From: Bacteroidota bacterium
GTDB taxonomy: Bacteria > Bacteroidota > Bacteroidia > UKL13-3
Assembly: GCA_947460345.1 (NCBI GenBank)
Contig: CANHGM010000026.1
Coordinates: forward strand, 1-38,144
DNA: 38,144 bases
Direction of reading: 5' to 3'
Below, piece after piece: positions 22,855 through 32,121 of this stretch. A program made the translations under genes and the position numbers. Positions within the stretch are counted from its first letter, which is position 1, and each line of letters begins with the position of its first letter. The notes below the pieces were generated by a model that saw nothing but the letters and a program-made list of their open reading frames with translations, was not told the DNA's origin and did not search any database.

Positions 22855-25569
22855 TTACGAAAAAGCTGCATCAATCAAAGCAGCTTGCTCTAATGCATGT
22901 ACTTTAGAGAAACCTGTGGCTGGCGATGCTGATGAGTTTCGGCTGATGAGTTTCATTTTCCAATTTTCTTCTCTTCTAAGTAGGTAAGTCCAAGCACCTG
23001 CATTTTTAGGTTCTTCTTGTACCCACACATATTCAGCTTTGCTGTATTTTGCACAAACAGCATCCATTTGATTTTCAGGCATTGGATATAATTGTTCAAC
23101 TCTAACAATAGCAATATCCTTACGTTTATCTTCTTGTTGTTTTTGAAGCAATTCATAATAAATTTTACCAGAACAGAAGAGTACTTTTTTTACTTTTTTA
23201 GCATCTGTATATATGAAGCTATCATCTATCACTTCATTGAAACCACCTGTGGTAAAATCTTCAAGAGAGCTTACACAAACTGGATGACGAAGCAATGATT
23301 TTGGAGTCATTATTACCAAAGGAATTCTGAAGTCTCTGTGCATTTGTCGGCGAAGTAAATGAAACATACTAGCAGGTGAAGAAGGGTAACACACTTGCAT
23401 ATTATAATTAGCTGCCAATTGTAAAAATCTTTCTAATCTGGCAGATGAATGTTCAGGCCCTTGACCTTCGTAGCCATGAGGAAGGAGCATTACTAAACCA
23501 TTACCTGTTTTCCATTTAGCACCTGCAGAACTTATAAACTGATCGATGATGATTTGGGCACCATTGCCAAAATCTCCGAATTGAGCTTCCCAAAGTGTTA
23601 ATGTTTTGGGGGTTGTTAATGCATAGCCATATTCAAAACCAAGCACTGCATACTCGCTAAGCAAAGAATTATATATTTCGAATCTTGAATTATAACCTAA
23701 GTTAGCCAAAGGTATATATGCTTCTTCGCTATCTTCTCTTTTTATTACTGCATGTCTGTGGCTAAAAGTACCGCGTTCACAATCTTGACCACTCATTCTC
23801 ACATTAAAACCCTCAGCTTGCAAAGTGGCGTAAGCCATCAATTCGCCCATAGCCCAATCATAGCTATTTTTAGCAATCATAGTTTTTCTATCGGCAAAAA
23901 GTTTTTGAACTTTGGCAATAGGTTTAAAGTCAGACGGAATGTTTGTTATTTTCTCAGCTAGGTCTTTAAAAAGTTTTTTGGTAACCTTAGTATTCGGAGA
24001 AGTTTTATTAAAATCGGTTTCGTTAGGCAACCTAAAACCTTTCCAATAATCGTCTAAGAAATTTGTAACACGAGGTGTTTGAGCTTGTTTAGATTCTTCT
24101 AATCTTTCTTGAAGCATTTTTCTAAAATTTTGCTCCATTTCTTTAGCAAGAGAGGCTTCAATTTTGCCTTGCTCGCTTAGTTTTTGTTGGTATATTTCTC
24201 TAGGATTGGCGTGTTTTTCAATAGATTTATATAACAAAGGTTGGGTAAAGCGTGGTTCATCACCTTCGTTATGGCCATATTTTCTATAGCACAATAAATC
24301 TACATATACATCGGTATTGAATTTTTGGCGATAATTCATAGCCATTTCTACTGCATAAGCAACAGCTTCTACATCGTCACCATTCACATGAAACACAGGA
24401 CATAGCGTTACTTTTGCTACGTCAGTACAATAAGTAGAAGTACGACCATCAATATAATTTGTGGTAAATCCAATTTGATTGTTGATGACAATATGGATAG
24501 TTCCACCAGTTTTATAGGCTTTTAATCCACCCATTTGTTGCACTTCATATATAATACCTTGGCCTGCTATAGATGCATCGCCATGAATCAAAATAGAAGC
24601 TAATTTCTTTTCGTCATTGTTATATTGATAATCTTGCTTAGCTCTTGAAATACCTTCGACCACCGGATTTACCGCTTCAAGATGAGAAGGATTTGGAGAC
24701 AAGGTAAGTTTCACTTTTTTACCTGAAGGCGAAACTACTTCGCTGCTATACCCAAGGTGATATTTTACATCCCCTTCGAACAATGCATCAGTATATCCTT
24801 TGCCTTCAAACTCTTTAAAAATTTGGTCATAGGTTTTGCCCATTATATTGGCTAAAACATTTAGCCTTCCACGATGAGCCATTCCAATAACATATTCTTC
24901 TATTCCAAGTTCAGCACCTCTATTTATTACACCATCCATAGCTGCGATAAGAGTTTCGGCACCTTCTAAAGAAAATCTTTTTTGACCAACAAATTTGGTA
25001 TGTAAAAAATTCTCAAACACAACTGCTTGGTTAAGTTTGTATAGCAATTGTCTTTTTTCTTCAATACTAAAATTAGGTTGGTTTTTAGTACTTTCCATAT
25101 TTTGTTGAAGCCAAGCAATTTTTTCTGGGTCTCTAATGTATATATATTCAGCACCAATGCTTTCGCAATAAGTGGCTTCTAAAATTTGAATGATGCTTCT
25201 TAAAGTTGCAGGACCAACGCCTACTTCAACACCTGCATTAAAAACTTTGTCAAGATCAGAGGCTGTAAGTCCAAAATTTTCGATGGCAAGAGAAGGTGTA
25301 TATTTTCTTCTTTCCCTCACTGGGTTGGTTTTAGTAAAAAGATGTCCTCTGGTGCGATATCCTTTAATTAAATTTAGTACATTAATTTCTTTTAATACAT
25401 CTTCGCTAACTGCAAAGTCACCTCCGCTTCTTTGTTGGCCAAGTTCAAACCCTTCAAAAAATTTACGCCATCCAAAATCAACTGAATCAGGATTTAATTT
25501 ATAATCTTCATAAAGAGCATCAATATAAGTTACTTGAGCGTTTGACAGGTAGGTAGTATCTTTTGACAT
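22855..25569 (-). CDS. sucA: 2-oxoglutarate dehydrogenase E1 component
   Basis: A 904-residue thiamine-diphosphate enzyme of the citric acid cycle that decarboxylates 2-oxoglutarate and passes the succinyl group to E2. The N-terminal E2-binding motif 'YIDALYEDYKLNPDSVDFGWRKFF' (about 15-40) is present. The E1 domain (about 185-510) has 'MAHRGRLNVLANIMGK', 'NPSHLEAVNPVVEG' and the ThDP-Mg motif 'GDASIAGQG ... NNQIGFTTN'. The pyrimidine-binding domain (about 575-770) includes 'GQDCERGTFSHRHAV' and 'WEAQFGDFGNGAQIIIDQF'. The C-terminal region has 'RVEQLYPMPENQM'. Length matches the family. The sucB gene for E2 is not adjacent on either side. A TATATTTG box at 25593-25600 gives a plausible short leader. 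Confidence 0.97.
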   Translation of the reverse strand: MSKDTTYLSNAQVTYIDALYEDYKLNPDSVDFGWRKFFEGFELGQQRSGGDFAVSEDVLKEINVLNLIKGYRTRGHLFTKTNPVRERRKYTPSLAIENFGLTASDLDKVFNAGVEVGVGPATLRSIIQILEATYCESIGAEYIYIRDPEKIAWLQQNMESTKNQPNFSIEEKRQLLYKLNQAVVFENFLHTKFVGQKRFSLEGAETLIAAMDGVINRGAELGIEEYVIGMAHRGRLNVLANIMGKTYDQIFKEFEGKGYTDALFEGDVKYHLGYSSEVVSPSGKKVKLTLSPNPSHLEAVNPVVEGISRAKQDYQYNNDEKKLASILIHGDASIAGQGIIYEVQQMGGLKAYKTGGTIHIVINNQIGFTTNYIDGRTSTYCTDVAKVTLCPVFHVNGDDVEAVAYAVEMAMNYRQKFNTDVYVDLLCYRKYGHNEGDEPRFTQPLLYKSIEKHANPREIYQQKLSEQGKIEASLAKEMEQNFRKMLQERLEESKQAQTPRVTNFLDDYWKGFRLPNETDFNKTSPNTKVTKKLFKDLAEKITNIPSDFKPIAKVQKLFADRKTMIAKNSYDWAMGELMAYATLQAEGFNVRMSGQDCERGTFSHRHAVIKREDSEEAYIPLANLGYNSRFEIYNSLLSEYAVLGFEYGYALTTPKTLTLWEAQFGDFGNGAQIIIDQFISSAGAKWKTGNGLVMLLPHGYEGQGPEHSSARLERFLQLAANYNMQVCYPSSPASMFHLLRRQMHRDFRIPLVIMTPKSLLRHPVCVSSLEDFTTGGFNEVIDDSFIYTDAKKVKKVLFCSGKIYYELLQKQQEDKRKDIAIVRVEQLYPMPENQMDAVCAKYSKAEYVWVQEEPKNAGAWTYLLRREENWKMKLISRNSSASPATGFSKVHALEQAALIDAAFS

Positions 25570-25592
25570 TTTATTGCATTAAAAAAGTTGGG

Positions 25593-25600
25593 CAAATATA
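25593..25600 (-). promoter_or_regulatory. Candidate -7 box of sucA
   Basis: The minus strand reads TATATTTG, an exact TAnnTTTG, 23 bases before the sucA start codon. No clear TTTG lies at the usual spacing upstream. Confidence 0.45.
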
Positions 25601-25675
25601 ACCCTATTGCCTTAAACCCCATATATGAGCAATGAAAAAATAAGGGAATATTTACATAAAATTAGAGAAGGTAGA

Positions 25676-26809
25676 CTAGCTTATACAATCAGCAATTATA
25701 TCGATATCGCTAGCTTGCAAAGAGTGATACAAAGGCAATCTCAACAAACAATTAGTGAATTTTTCAGTATACGGGAGAGATACCTTTGGATGATGGGCCA
25801 AAAAAAACGGACTGTTATGAAGGCTTTGATAATGAGAACATGAATTGATGTGAGATTGTTTAAGTCTATGAGATATTTCTATTCTTTGATGAAGGTCACT
25901 ACAAACTATATAAAATATATGAGCATTGTGGGCAGCATATTGAGGTATAAATGGCAGATTAAAATCAGACTGAATAGAAGAATTTTCTAAAGCTGAATAA
26001 TACAAATTCCAAAGAAATAATCTATGATTATGAATTTGTTGAATCTCTTGTAATTGGGACCAAAGAAATGCAGCTACAATTTCAGCAGGCATGAAAGAAG
26101 ATCCCACATCCATCCATTGATATTTATCTATTTCATTTCTTAAAAACTGGGCACGATTGGTGCCTTTTTCATAGACAGTTTCAGCACGAGCGATGAATGA
26201 ATCTTCATTAATAACTAACATCCCCCCTTCTCCAGAAGAAATATTTTTAGTTTCATGGAAAGAAAAAGTAGCTAAATGGCCAAAAGAGCCAAGAGCTTTT
26301 CTGGAGCCATCTGCATATATATAATAACTATCAATAGCTTGGGCTGCATCTTCTATAACATATAAATTATGAGCAGAAGCAATATTCATTATAAGTTCCA
26401 TATCGCATGCTATACCTGCATAGTGAACAACCACAATGGCTTTAGTTTTAGAAGTAATTAACGATTCAATTTGATGGGTATCTATATTGGGATTAAGCTT
26501 GTTAGAATCAGCAAAAACGACCTTTGCCCCTCTTAAAATAAACGCATTGGCAGAAGAAACAAATGTATAAGAAGGTAATATAATTTCGTCACCAGGTTTT
26601 ATATCAATAAGAATGGCAGCCATCTCTAAAGCATCGGTACAAGAAGTTGTTAAAAAACATTTCTTAAACCCAAAAGTATTACAAAAAAAATCTTGACATA
26701 AATGTGTGTACTTCCCATTTCCTGAAAGTCTTCCAGAGGATATCACTTCATTAATATATATAGATTCATTTCCTGTTAGAAAAGGTTTGTTAAATGGAAT
26801 TGGATGCAT
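25676..26809 (-). CDS. wecE: WecE/RffA-like PLP-dependent sugar aminotransferase (DegT/DnrJ/EryC1 family)
   Basis: A 377-residue protein of the same length and layout as E. coli WecE, which transfers an amino group to dTDP-4-keto-6-deoxy-glucose to give dTDP-Fuc4N. Diagnostic segments: 'SSGRLSGNGKYTHLCQ', 'LTTSCTDALEMAAILIDIKPGDEIILPSYTF' (split over about 53-83), 'HYAGIACDM', 'VIEDAAQAID' with Asp154 contacting the PLP ring nitrogen, 'FSFHETKNIS' with Lys188 as the PLP Schiff-base residue, and 'EKGTNRAQF'. No other nucleotide-sugar gene surrounds it, so the end product (O-antigen, capsule or glycoprotein sugar) is unknown. Family certain; substrate inferred from similarity. Confidence 0.88.
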   Translation of the reverse strand: MHPIPFNKPFLTGNESIYINEVISSGRLSGNGKYTHLCQDFFCNTFGFKKCFLTTSCTDALEMAAILIDIKPGDEIILPSYTFVSSANAFILRGAKVVFADSNKLNPNIDTHQIESLITSKTKAIVVVHYAGIACDMELIMNIASAHNLYVIEDAAQAIDSYYIYADGSRKALGSFGHLATFSFHETKNISSGEGGMLVINEDSFIARAETVYEKGTNRAQFLRNEIDKYQWMDVGSSFMPAEIVAAFLWSQLQEIQQIHNHRLFLWNLYYSALENSSIQSDFNLPFIPQYAAHNAHIFYIVCSDLHQRIEISHRLKQSHINSCSHYQSLHNSPFFLAHHPKVSLPYTEKFTNCLLRLPLYHSLQASDIDIIADCIS

Positions 26810-27041
26810 ATATATATTAGTGATTGATTTTGACTAAGTTTTTTTTATAAACTACTGATAATTTTGCGAAGATAAGATAACTTTATAAAAAGTTAGAAAA
26901 TTAGGTGATTTATTGATTACTTATATAATATAGTTTATACATATTGGAAATATGAAGCTATAAAAAGTGTGAATTTAATTAACTAGAAATTAATATAGAA
27001 ACAATAAATACGAAATCTAATAAGCATTTTTTTGCATATAA

Positions 27042-28004
27042 ATGAATCAAAATAAATTACTTAAATTTATAATGCTAATTATTGTATTAAATAGTTGTAA
27101 GCGAACTACGCCAAATGATACAAACGTAAGCAACAACCAGCCTTTAGCTGTAGCTTCAAAAACGTTGGTGGGGCCACTATTAGAATGTAAAGTTTATAAA
27201 CTTTTTAATGGATATTCAAGCAGCGATGACTTTGAAGCAAGTGGGGTATTTGCCAAAGACGGAGAATTCAATTTAGTATTTGATAATAGATACAAAATTG
27301 GTAAAATCAACAAAGCATTGATTCAAAATAGTAGTTTGAATATATTTATAGGGAGCGGATCTGGGAGTTCGAATTTTGAAGGAATAACATTTGACCCATA
27401 TAATACCCCAAATTGGTATGTGGTTGAAGAAAGCGTAAAAAACGGCAATGTTGCATATAATCCTAGAATAAGAGAATATGATAAAACTCTTAACTATCAA
27501 AGCAGTCAATGGTGTGATTATAATTTTAATTCGACAAATAACAACAAGGCTTTTGAAGGAGTTGCTTATGTAAGAAGGAACAACCAGGATTATATATTGA
27601 GTATAGTTGAAGGGACTGGGAAAATTGTAGTTAACCAGCAAAATGGCAACATATGGAAAGTAATTACAGAATTTAGTTTACCTGTAACTTTTAAAGATTA
27701 TTCAGATATAGCTATATTTGGAAATAAATTAGCTGTCACTAGCCAAGAAGACGCACAAATATGGATAGGAAATCTTCATCAAACACTTTGGACATATACA
27801 GGATCTTGGACTGTATATGATTTTCCTAAAGGCGATAAAAATGGAACTGTTGGTGCAGGGAACCTAACACTTTATGGCAATATAGAAGGTGTTTCATTTA
27901 TAAACGATAGTACCATTGTTACTTGTTCTGACAAAGCATCTAGTTCTCAACCTAGTTATCAAAATTATAAAGACCAATCAGTACAAATTTTCAGAATCAG
28001 ATAG
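27042..28004 (+). CDS. Putative beta-propeller lipoprotein (SdiA-regulated / phytase-like type)
   Basis: A 320-residue lipoprotein (lipobox LNSC, Cys about residue 19). The mature part has repeated motifs: 'FEASGVFAKDGEFNLVFDN', 'FEGITFDPYNTPNWYVVEES', 'NNKAFEGVAYVRRNNQDYILSIVEG', 'FKDYSDIAIFGNKLAVTSQED' and 'NIEGVSFINDSTIVTCSDK'. The recurring 'F/I-E-G-[IV]-[TAS]-[FY]' units followed by 'D..Y.V.E' are what I expect from SdiA-regulated or esterase-like-phytase beta-propellers. It probably faces the periplasm or surface; enzymatic activity is not established. A second, shorter propeller of similar style is at 31414-32121. The 232-base intergenic region upstream is divergent from wecE. Confidence 0.7.
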   Translation: MNQNKLLKFIMLIIVLNSCKRTTPNDTNVSNNQPLAVASKTLVGPLLECKVYKLFNGYSSSDDFEASGVFAKDGEFNLVFDNRYKIGKINKALIQNSSLNIFIGSGSGSSNFEGITFDPYNTPNWYVVEESVKNGNVAYNPRIREYDKTLNYQSSQWCDYNFNSTNNNKAFEGVAYVRRNNQDYILSIVEGTGKIVVNQQNGNIWKVITEFSLPVTFKDYSDIAIFGNKLAVTSQEDAQIWIGNLHQTLWTYTGSWTVYDFPKGDKNGTVGAGNLTLYGNIEGVSFINDSTIVTCSDKASSSQPSYQNYKDQSVQIFRIR

Positions 28005-28110
28005 TTAATTTTCAACATTAACTCTTACGATGCTTAATGAAAAGCAAACAATTATATAATATTAAAAAGGTATTAAATTCATATAATATTGCATAACCAT
28101 ATTACATGCT

Positions 28111-28755
28111 ATGATAAAAAACTATTTAGAAAATCCATTTACAAAATTAGATTTAAGCGATAAGCAAGTATATAATTTTATTGCTGAACATATTGTACTT
28201 TTAGAGCAAGCAAATATTAACAATAATTATTCAGAAATTATTGAAGAAACAAAGTTGAATCTTGAGAAATTTACTGAATGTATAAACAAACCCAAAGTTA
28301 AAAACAAAGACAAAAAAAGTATTGAGGAGTTACATTCAAATATACATAAATTCATAAAACACTTATCAAAAGAAATAAAAGCTGTTCTAAAACAAAATGT
28401 TGATTTAACTAAAGATTTTGAATTAAAAGACAAAAATAAAACAAATAAGAACAACATCAATCTTACAATTGATTATTTAAAAAGAATAGAAAAAAACATT
28501 GTAAAACATGAGACTTTATTTGAAAAACAAACTTTTTTATCTCTTAAAGAGTTATTAGTCAATATAAAAACTTGGGAGAAAGCTGAACAGAAAAAAGTTG
28601 AAAAAAAGTTATACTACAAAACTTTCAAAATTGAACTTTTACAGCTAATGTATTTAAACTTGTTGAAATTGATTTTACACAATATTAACAACATAGAAGA
28701 TGTAAATTTGTTATATCCAAGTGCGTTTTTGAATGGGAACAAAAAGTTAAAATAA
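28111..28755 (+). CDS. Lys-rich helical protein of unknown function
   Basis: A 214-residue protein without a signal peptide. Composition is Lys/Asn/Leu/Ile/Glu-rich with strongly helical periodicity, and charged Lys/Glu stretches (about 50-80 and 105-165) suggest coiled-coil or helical-bundle structure. I do not recognise a family and see no catalytic motif. The fairly high AT content fits the poly-Lys/Asn coding. It follows the propeller lipoprotein by 106 bases and converges with the glycosyltransferase gene with 10 bases between stops. It could be a lineage-specific orphan. Confidence 0.65.
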   Translation: MIKNYLENPFTKLDLSDKQVYNFIAEHIVLLEQANINNNYSEIIEETKLNLEKFTECINKPKVKNKDKKSIEELHSNIHKFIKHLSKEIKAVLKQNVDLTKDFELKDKNKTNKNNINLTIDYLKRIEKNIVKHETLFEKQTFLSLKELLVNIKTWEKAEQKKVEKKLYYKTFKIELLQLMYLNLLKLILHNINNIEDVNLLYPSAFLNGNKKLK

Positions 28756-28765
28756 CACATTAAGA

Positions 28766-29815
28766 TTAATACTTCCATATGTAACTATTTTCATTGTAAA
28801 TATAATTACTATATTTATTAAAATTATGAATTGTGGCTAATTTAATTGCATCATCAACAATAGATTCCGTTTCATTTAAAAAAGAAACATCAATTACATT
28901 CCCATATTCGAGCCAGCCTCTTACACGATTATAAAAGTTCCGATTGATTTTGGCTACCACAGTTACCCCCATTTTTTTCATAGAAATGGCATTGCACAAT
29001 TGTTCATACTGTCCTAAAATAGGAATGCTCATCACTTTTTTATTTAGGTACATTGCTTCGGCAGGCCCTTCAAAACCGCCACCGGTTATTAACCCAGAAG
29101 AGCTAGCTAAGCTTTTTAGAAAAAGATTATTTTCAATAGGCAATACTTTTATATGATTTACTTTATAAGGAGTTTTGCAATATTTAGAAAATATATGCCA
29201 TTCAAAATCACTTATATTCAGAAAATGTTTCATCAGAAAATCATCATGATAAGCAGGTAAATAAACAGATATATGATTTTTTTCAGTAACATCTAGATTT
29301 CTAACTTCAGTTCTAATGATTGGTTTTTTGATAAAGGTATCATATTCATTAAAATGTAAACCAATAGCATCAGAAGACGGAGCGTAATTTTTAAAAATAA
29401 GTTCAGGTATAGCTTGCTTTTCTTGTGGACGAGGAGTTAATTTACTTAAAAAAGCAGATTGGTGGCTCATGGCAATACAAGGTTTGTTTCTGATTTTGCA
29501 AGCCCAAGCAGATAAGGGTTCAAAATCATTTAATACTACATCATAATCATATACAGGAAAAGTGAGAATGTCTTTTAAAAAATGAATAGGTTTTAGTTGC
29601 TTTACTGACTTTATATAGTCGATACTGCCTTGTTTGCCATTGACAAAGCTCAATCCATGTTTTTTATATTTAATGATATAAGGCAAAGAAACATCAGCAT
29701 TGTTACCACTTACTAACAAATCTACTTCGCCATGTTGTAGCAAGTGAGGAATTATTTCGCGAGCTCTGCTCAGATGACCGTTACCCGTAGCTTGAATAGC
29801 ATATAAAATTTTCAT
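28766..29815 (-). CDS. Glycosyltransferase, GT-B fold (Glyco_trans_1_3 / MurG-like)
   Basis: A 349-residue protein. The N-terminus 'MKILYAIQATGNGHLSRAREI' is the Gly-rich first loop of a GT-B nucleotide-sugar glycosyltransferase ('G-x-G-H-x-x-R'). The C-terminal half has 'ASSSGLITGGGFEGPAEAMYLNKKVMSIPILGQYEQLCNA', the donor-site pattern of this family (GGG-x-x-x-x-E-A, then P-x-x-x-Q-x-x-N). No transmembrane segment. It probably makes a glycolipid or envelope glycan; the acceptor is unknown. Its gene directly follows the metallophosphoesterase gene (29818-30657) with 2 bases between stop and start, so the two form an operon and are likely to act in one envelope-lipid pathway. Confidence 0.85.
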   Translation of the reverse strand: MKILYAIQATGNGHLSRAREIIPHLLQHGEVDLLVSGNNADVSLPYIIKYKKHGLSFVNGKQGSIDYIKSVKQLKPIHFLKDILTFPVYDYDVVLNDFEPLSAWACKIRNKPCIAMSHQSAFLSKLTPRPQEKQAIPELIFKNYAPSSDAIGLHFNEYDTFIKKPIIRTEVRNLDVTEKNHISVYLPAYHDDFLMKHFLNISDFEWHIFSKYCKTPYKVNHIKVLPIENNLFLKSLASSSGLITGGGFEGPAEAMYLNKKVMSIPILGQYEQLCNAISMKKMGVTVVAKINRNFYNRVRGWLEYGNVIDVSFLNETESIVDDAIKLATIHNFNKYSNYIYNENSYIWKY

Positions 29816-29817
29816 AT

Positions 29818-30657
29818 CTAACTTGGATATATAATTGATTGAAATAAACTTTCGAAACTTGGAGCCATAGACTCTATTTCTTCCAATTCTTTAACAACAT
29901 TCAATTCATTAAATTTATACAAATCCCATTTACCATTGTTCCATTCTAGGGCAGTTAGATTTTCGACCCAATCGCCACTGTTTAAATAGGTAACGTTATC
30001 TGTTTTCTTAATAATTGGTTGATGAATATGGCCACAAATCACATATTCGTAATTACGTTCTTTAGCTATGCTGATTGCAGTTTCTTCAAAATCAGAAATA
30101 AAGCTCACAGCACCTTTCACTCCATTTTTAATTTTTTGACTTAGTGAAATTTTTCCTTTACCTAGCTTTTTAGAAATATAGTTAACAATGCTATTTATCA
30201 CTATTAAAGTATCGTAGCCTTTAGCTCCTAGTTTGGCTAGCCATTTCGAATGTTTCATGGTTACATCAAATACATCCCCATGGAAAAACCAAGCTTTTTT
30301 ACCATCAAGTTCTAAAACAAGTTTGTTAGCCAAATGCAAGTTGCCAAGAGAAGTATCACAAAATTTTCGAAGTGTTTCGTCGTGGTTACCGGTTAGATAA
30401 TATATAGTAGTTCCATCGGCCATCATTTGAAGTATTCTTTTAAAAACCTTGGTATGGCTAGTAGGCCAATACCTTTTACTATATTGCCAAAAATCTATAA
30501 TATCTCCGTTTAGTACAAGAGTTTTAGGGTGTATACTTTTTAAGTATTGATTGAGTTCTGAAGCATGACAACCATAGGTGCCTAAATGCACATCAGAAAT
30601 AACCACCAAATCTAAGAGTCTTTTGTTTGAATGCATGACCTTTGTTTGGACACGCAA
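29818..30657 (-). CDS. Metallophosphoesterase, UDP-2,3-diacylglucosamine diphosphatase-like
   Basis: A 279-residue calcineurin-like phosphoesterase with all five metal-site motifs: 'SDVHLGTYG' (about 20), 'LNGDIIDFW' (about 50), 'GNHDE' (about 93), 'FFHGDVFD' (about 128) and 'CGHIHQP' (about 205). The layout matches the COG2908 / LpxH-like group, often annotated as UDP-2,3-diacylglucosamine hydrolase in lipid A synthesis. Classical LpxH has Gly-Asn-Arg-Asp where this has Gly-Asn-His-Asp, so the lipid A role is likely but not certain. It contains an insertion (about 140-195) that is Lys/Gly/Ser-rich. First gene of an operon with the glycosyltransferase. Confidence 0.85.
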   Translation of the reverse strand: MRVQTKVMHSNKRLLDLVVISDVHLGTYGCHASELNQYLKSIHPKTLVLNGDIIDFWQYSKRYWPTSHTKVFKRILQMMADGTTIYYLTGNHDETLRKFCDTSLGNLHLANKLVLELDGKKAWFFHGDVFDVTMKHSKWLAKLGAKGYDTLIVINSIVNYISKKLGKGKISLSQKIKNGVKGAVSFISDFEETAISIAKERNYEYVICGHIHQPIIKKTDNVTYLNSGDWVENLTALEWNNGKWDLYKFNELNVVKELEEIESMAPSFESLFQSIIYPS

Positions 30658-30827
30658 ATTGAATATGTCATTTTAACTTAGTGTAATCAAATAGAAGTAA
30701 TATACTTAAGTTTAGGTTAACTTAATGTATATTTAGATTTTTAGATTCAATAGAAACACAACTAAAAATTACAATTCCGCAATTATATGGAAACACAACC
30801 TTAACATTAGACTGTGTATTTTGTAAA

Positions 30828-31406
30828 ATGAAATATATTTTTTATATACTTATTTTTATTGCTATTGCAAGCTGTACAAAATTTAGAGATTTGCCATCAA
30901 ACTCTAAAGTAATTATAGCACCAGATACTTTAAGTTATGGTTCATTATTAATCAATGAATATACCCCTAAAAGCAAAGTAGATACTAATGAGTTTGGCAT
31001 TTTAGGAAAATGGTTTGAACTATACAATCCAGGCACCAAAAACATTGAAATAGATACCAATTTTTATTTTACTGACACACTTGCTTGGCCTGACAAATTC
31101 CATGTAACCAAGACAGATATAAAACAAATAGTTCCTGCAAAAGGATTCTTGGTAGTTTGGTCAGATAACTGTGATACAATAAATGGAGGAAAACTAATTC
31201 ATACCAATTTCAGTTTAAACTCTGCAGGAGGAGGCATAGGTATATATATTAAAAATGCTCAAAGAAATTTTGTTGCCATAGATACACTAAACTATCCTGA
31301 CTATAGCTTACTACCTAAAGGTACGCCAATAGGCAGATTCCCTGATGGTACTGTGGGATTTAAACAACTTTCATTGAGAACACCTGGAGCTAAAAATCAA
31401 TTATAA
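30828..31406 (+). CDS. Lamin-tail-domain lipoprotein
   Basis: A 192-residue lipoprotein (lipobox IASC, Cys about residue 16). Almost the whole mature part is a lamin-tail (LTD) domain: 'LLINEYTPKS', 'GKWFELYNPGTKNIEIDTNFYFTD', 'IVPAKGFLVVWSDN', 'IHTNFSLNSAGGGIGIY', 'DTLNYPDYSLLPKG', 'IGRFPDGT' and the closing 'TPGAKN'. LTDs are Ig-like surface modules, often joined to secreted nucleases, phosphatases or structural proteins in Bacteroidota; here the domain stands alone. First of three tightly packed genes: the next start is 7 bases after its stop. No catalytic residues seen. Confidence 0.88.
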   Translation: MKYIFYILIFIAIASCTKFRDLPSNSKVIIAPDTLSYGSLLINEYTPKSKVDTNEFGILGKWFELYNPGTKNIEIDTNFYFTDTLAWPDKFHVTKTDIKQIVPAKGFLVVWSDNCDTINGGKLIHTNFSLNSAGGGIGIYIKNAQRNFVAIDTLNYPDYSLLPKGTPIGRFPDGTVGFKQLSLRTPGAKNQL

Positions 31407-31413
31407 TATTATT

Positions 31414-32121
31414 TTGAAATTTACAATAACCATAATTAGTTTAGTACTTGTTTCATTTACTAGTACTACCTATTTAAAATCAATAAAAAAATATAAGTTA
31501 AAAATTGAAGAGCCTTCTGATATATCTCTATCAACAGATGGCAAATCATTTTATATTGTAAGTGATAAAGGGAGCTTATATAAAACAGATTTAGAAGGCA
31601 AAACAATCACCAAATCAAACCTAGTTGGAACTGACTTTGAAGCTGTTTTTGCTAAAGATAACAAAGTATATGTTGTTGATGAAAGATACAGAAAAATATA
31701 TACTTTAAATGAGAATACATTAACTCAAGAGTCTGCAAAAACTATCCCATATAGTGGGGCTAGAAACAGTGCTTATGAAGGAATTTGTTGGAATAAAGCA
31801 AAAAAAAGATTTGTGTTGGCAATTGAGAAAAGTCCTGTGATGTTGTATGAATTAGATGAGAATTTAAACGTGGTCAACGAGATTGATTTTAAATCTATTA
31901 CTGATATCTCATCAATTACATATGCAGATGGATTTTTATGGATTTTAAGTGAAGAAGACCATTGCCTTGTAAAAGCAGATGCCAATACATATCAACCAAT
32001 AAAAAAATACAATATAAATATAGTTGGAGCAGAAGGGGTAGCATTTGACAACAACAAACAATTGTATATTACAAGTGACGGTATGGGATTAATTTATAAA
32101 TACAACACAATTAATGAGTAA
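31414..32121 (+). CDS. SdiA-regulated-type beta-propeller protein, TTG start
   Basis: A 235-residue secreted protein starting at TTG, the only start that gives a signal peptide (KFTITIISLVLVSFTST). The mature part has 'IEEPSDISLSTDGKSFYIVSDKGSLYKTD', 'DFEAVFAKDNKVYVVDE', 'AYEGICWNKAKKRFVLAIEKS', 'DISSITYADGFLWILSEED' and 'GAEGVAFDNNKQLYITSDG'. These match the 'S-D-I/E-G-[IV]' blade pattern of the SdiA-regulated family (PF06977 as I recall it). Function of the family is poorly known. It is 7 bases after the LTD lipoprotein, and its last 8 bases overlap the start of the porin gene, so translation of the three is probably coupled. Confidence 0.82.
   Translation: MKFTITIISLVLVSFTSTTYLKSIKKYKLKIEEPSDISLSTDGKSFYIVSDKGSLYKTDLEGKTITKSNLVGTDFEAVFAKDNKVYVVDERYRKIYTLNENTLTQESAKTIPYSGARNSAYEGICWNKAKKRFVLAIEKSPVMLYELDENLNVVNEIDFKSITDISSITYADGFLWILSEEDHCLVKADANTYQPIKKYNINIVGAEGVAFDNNKQLYITSDGMGLIYKYNTINE

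Noticed and set aside
25625-25843. Plus-strand frame of 72 codons
   Set aside because: It lies mostly antisense to the end of the wecE-like gene, whose motifs are certain, and its product shows no recognisable features.
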